The position numbers were made by a program, and so were the translations under genes. The notes beneath the pieces were generated by a model that worked only from the letters and a program-made list of their open reading frames with translations, was not told the DNA's origin and did not search any database. This document shows positions 61,558 to 64,000 of a stretch of DNA of 64,000 nt, in pieces; position 1 is the stretch's first letter, and each line of letters opens with the position of its first letter. This DNA is from Adenophora triphylla var. japonica (lineage: Eukaryota > Streptophyta > Magnoliopsida > Asterales > Campanulaceae). The stretch covers positions 124,001-188,000 of the forward strand of contig JAFEMH010000927.1 of NCBI GenBank assembly GCA_022495995.1. Reading direction: 5' to 3'.

Positions 61558-62274
61558 TGTTGGTGTAATGCCCTAGGCTTTAGTTATGTTTAACTGAGAA
61601 CCGTTATGTATCATCTTTATCTGTTAAGTTTATTATTTGATTATTATATAGTTTGCATATTTATTGTAATAATCTCCATCCCTGATTATTAAGAGAATAA
61701 TTAGTATAATTGTCAATGGATAATCATATGATGATTATATGCATAGAGATGCACATTGAAAATATGGGTACTTGATAGAGAACAAGTGACTGGACTTGAC
61801 CCGTATGAGATTTATGTCATGGTCAAATGTCATAATTAAATCTCATATGGTCACTTCATTTAGTCCCTAGAACTGAGATTATCATGACCTTACATATGAT
61901 GAAAGTCATGTTTGATTTTAGTCAAACGATATCTTAACACGATATTTATAAAGGCTATCTTTAGCATGATCGGATTCATGATGGGAAGGATGATAAGTCA
62001 AGATGGAATTTGTCCCTCGAAAGAGAGATGTTTTGCTTGGGCCCCTCGATGAGTGATAATGATGGAAAGTGTGTGGCCACACCCCAATGCGATTGGAATA
62101 TCATTATACTCAAAGATCGAGAAAGTATTGAACAAATACAAGTTGATGTGGACCATGACTTGTGTTCAATATAACATCGTGAGACAAAGGGAGAAATGGA
62201 AGTGTACCATTGGAAACGTGAACTCTTACGTTATATTATTTGGGTAGACATAATGGCTTGCTAGAGTCCGCTTA
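61558..62274 (+). repeat. 3' LTR of Copia D, truncated
   Basis: TGTTGGTGTAATGCC to GTCCGCTTA, then the sequence changes to TGTAACGACCCC. The U3 palindromes and TATA box of the left LTR are missing because the break lies before them. Confidence 0.92.
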
Positions 62275-64000
62275 TGTAACGACCCCGAATTTCCACAACA
62301 ATAATAATACTTAATTAATAATAAAATAACCTCCAACGGCTACTAAAATCATAATTCAAAAACTAACCACAATTTGAAATAACTTAAATGCTGAAAACGG
62401 TAATAATTTCAACGGCTAGTACAATCCACTAGCTCAAAAAAACTTTAATGTCTAACAATCTCTCAATTAACTGAAATAACTAACTAAAGATTCTAAAATG
62501 AAATAAGCTAAAAACGATCCTTGAACTCCTTATGAAGTGCTCCCGAACCGTTTCACATTCTTCCTATCTGAAATCTGGAAGAAAAAGAGTATGAAAGGGT
62601 GAGCGAACAATGCCCAGTAAGTTCATATACAACCCCTCCGGTTACTAAGGAGGAGTTGACCTGAAGGAATATCAAACGATGCAAATTTCAAATAACAATC
62701 GAAGACACAACGAAGTACAATTTCGAAATCATTATTTAACAAATTCTCAAATCACATGTCTTTCAAAATCTCAAAGGTTTCACAAACTGAGTTGACAAAT
62801 ATTTTGGAGTTCCAACTGATGACGAAATCGATTCAAATTGACTCGAATGGTTTACTTAATTAAAACTGTCCCATACCAGCTTTAACTAACTAAACCACTC
62901 ACAGATTATAAGAAATTCAAAGGACTGATAAGCTGAACAAAGTTGACTCGAGTAATCTAATTATCTACAACTGTCCCATACCAGCCGTAGATAATCAAAT
63001 CACTCACAGACATCATGATCACATAAGTGGTCCACTGACCTTATCAAACCAAAATCCCATAAAGGGAACAAAAGCCCACAAAGAGCACTAATACCCACAA
63101 AGGGTTCGAAATCCCACAAAGGGCACAAAGGTTGACTCCGCAGAGTCCTAAACAGTGCACCACAACTACATTGAAGCGGTGAACTAAGTTTGCCCGAAGG
63201 CCAAAATATCAAATATACCCCGCCGGAGCAGGTTGTCTAACTTAGTGATCATTAATGGAACAAAATCATATCATATCAAAACTCATTTTTATACAGAATA
63301 CGAACTTTCACAATAACAACAAAATTCTGTATTTACAAAACCAAAAGAATGATTTAGCAAACGAATAATAAAAGATTAGCAAATAACGGTAGCAGGAGTC
63401 AAAACAAATGCGACGCGAGGTCAGCTTTTACGTATCAAAGGAACATACATCGCCAAGAAATATGCGGAAGCCTAAACAATGAAACGGAGCGGAAACAATT
63501 AACTTAAAGATGTATAATCCCTTACCTTAGCTTTGCTTTCCTTCCTTAAGCAATTGCCTTTATGCGAAATCTACAATCATGGAATAACATAACTTAGGCA
63601 CAAGTAATCGTTATCACTTCTTATGTACCTATACTTTCTTTCCTTAGTTAACCTATGAGTTACTCTCAGACTAACCGTAACTGGTTAATTAACTTTTCTA
63701 TTTTTAGAAACTTTCCTAATTTAGCAGTTTCCTAACCTTAGAAACTTTCTATTTCGAACTCTAATACTTTGGAACCTAAGTCTTTTAGTATTCCTTCTTA
63801 ATCTTAAAGTGTTATTCTACTTCTTTTCCTTTGATATAATTCCTTTAAGGTCTTTGGACTTCCCCTAAATTTCAAAAGGTTCTTTTAGGTTTTCTTAATT
63901 TCAATAAAGTCCTTTAACTTTCTAAAATTTACAAAGAGGTCACTTAACTTTCAGAATTTTACAAAATAGTCCCTCAACTTTTGGAAAATTTCAAAACAGT
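62275..64000. repeat. Probable LTR of a further element (G), incomplete
   Basis: Starts TGTAACGACCCCGAATTTCC, a common start of plant Gypsy LTRs, inside LTR D. No gene. It holds a diverged direct repeat of about 100 bp (CTGTCCCATACCAGC at 62867 and 62968), four copies of a roughly 20-bp CCCACAAAGGG-type unit at 63054-63131, and at 63912-64000 a short tandem of TTTAACTTTC...AATTTTACAAA units. The far end is outside the window, so identity and strand are uncertain. Confidence 0.55.

Larger units (their letters stand above)
54907..62274 (+). mobile_element. Copia D: element with near-identical LTRs and heavily decayed body
   Basis: Left LTR, PBS, shattered gag-pol, PPT and a truncated right LTR, all plus strand. 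The right LTR is cut at 62274 by another element. Internal similarity to Copia pol can be followed in order but is broken every 50-100 codons. Over about 718 shared bp the LTRs differ at about 13 positions. Confidence 0.9.

Noticed and set aside
62275..64000. A host gene at the right edge
   Set aside because: Only short frames over tandem repeats (for example 63000-63212, which translates CCCACAAAGGG units). The TGTAACGACC start and its position inside LTR D indicate an LTR.

Overview
This window is nuclear DNA of a flowering plant, most likely a eudicot. The evidence is one intron-rich plant protein-kinase gene, LTR retrotransposons primed by initiator tRNA-Met, Stowaway-type MITEs beginning CTCCCTCCGTCCC, and plant-only transposon-associated domains. 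I cannot place the species more closely. No bacterial, organellar or viral genome is present.

One host gene is recognisable. It is on the minus strand, runs from about 25.3 kb down to 9.33 kb, and encodes a PB1-domain Raf-like MAPKKK (B4-type). Its eight coding exons can be joined exactly (3,045 nt, 1,014 aa plus stop). The last intron is 8,959 bp because a Copia element (element B) sits in it in antisense orientation. Other introns hold MITEs, a foldback element, TA microsatellites and a short duplication. A tandem array of 272-bp units abuts the poly(A) end.

The rest is nested transposons. At 1-3.5 kb is the 5' end of a young SIRE-like Copia (A, minus strand) inserted into an old SIRE-like Copia (A', 3.5-8.2 kb), which also carries an 874-bp hAT-like element in gag. 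At 10.545-18.72 kb is Copia B, which has no reverse transcriptase. At about 26.3-32.9 kb is a Ty3/Gypsy element (F) with pol on the minus strand and an intron-containing extra gene in antisense. F is broken by a Copia LTR (D', 32.90-33.33 kb), which is followed by a second Gypsy element (E, 33.3-54.9 kb). E has a minus-strand pol end and two antisense extra genes (plant mobile domain and DUF7745-like). E is split by a complete 14.6-kb SIRE-like Copia (C, 34,597-49,182, TSD GATTC) and cut at 54,907 by Copia D. The right LTR of D is interrupted at 62,275 by what looks like the LTR of another element (G).

The most unusual signal is not a gene. Each retrotransposon family here repeats its own short DNA word many times: AACCGC in A, GTGTTG/CAACAC in B, ACCGGT in C, TGTCACGCGACATA in D, TCTCGCGCGAGA in E and GCCGAGGA in F. 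Where the LTR promoter can be seen (A, B, C, D, E), a cluster lies upstream of the TATA box. More copies occur in leaders, spacers and protein-linker coding sequence, often in different reading frames, while in C the catalytic pol core has almost none. I infer a DNA-level, family-specific recognition code, comparable in logic to the motifs that VANDAL anti-silencing proteins recognise.
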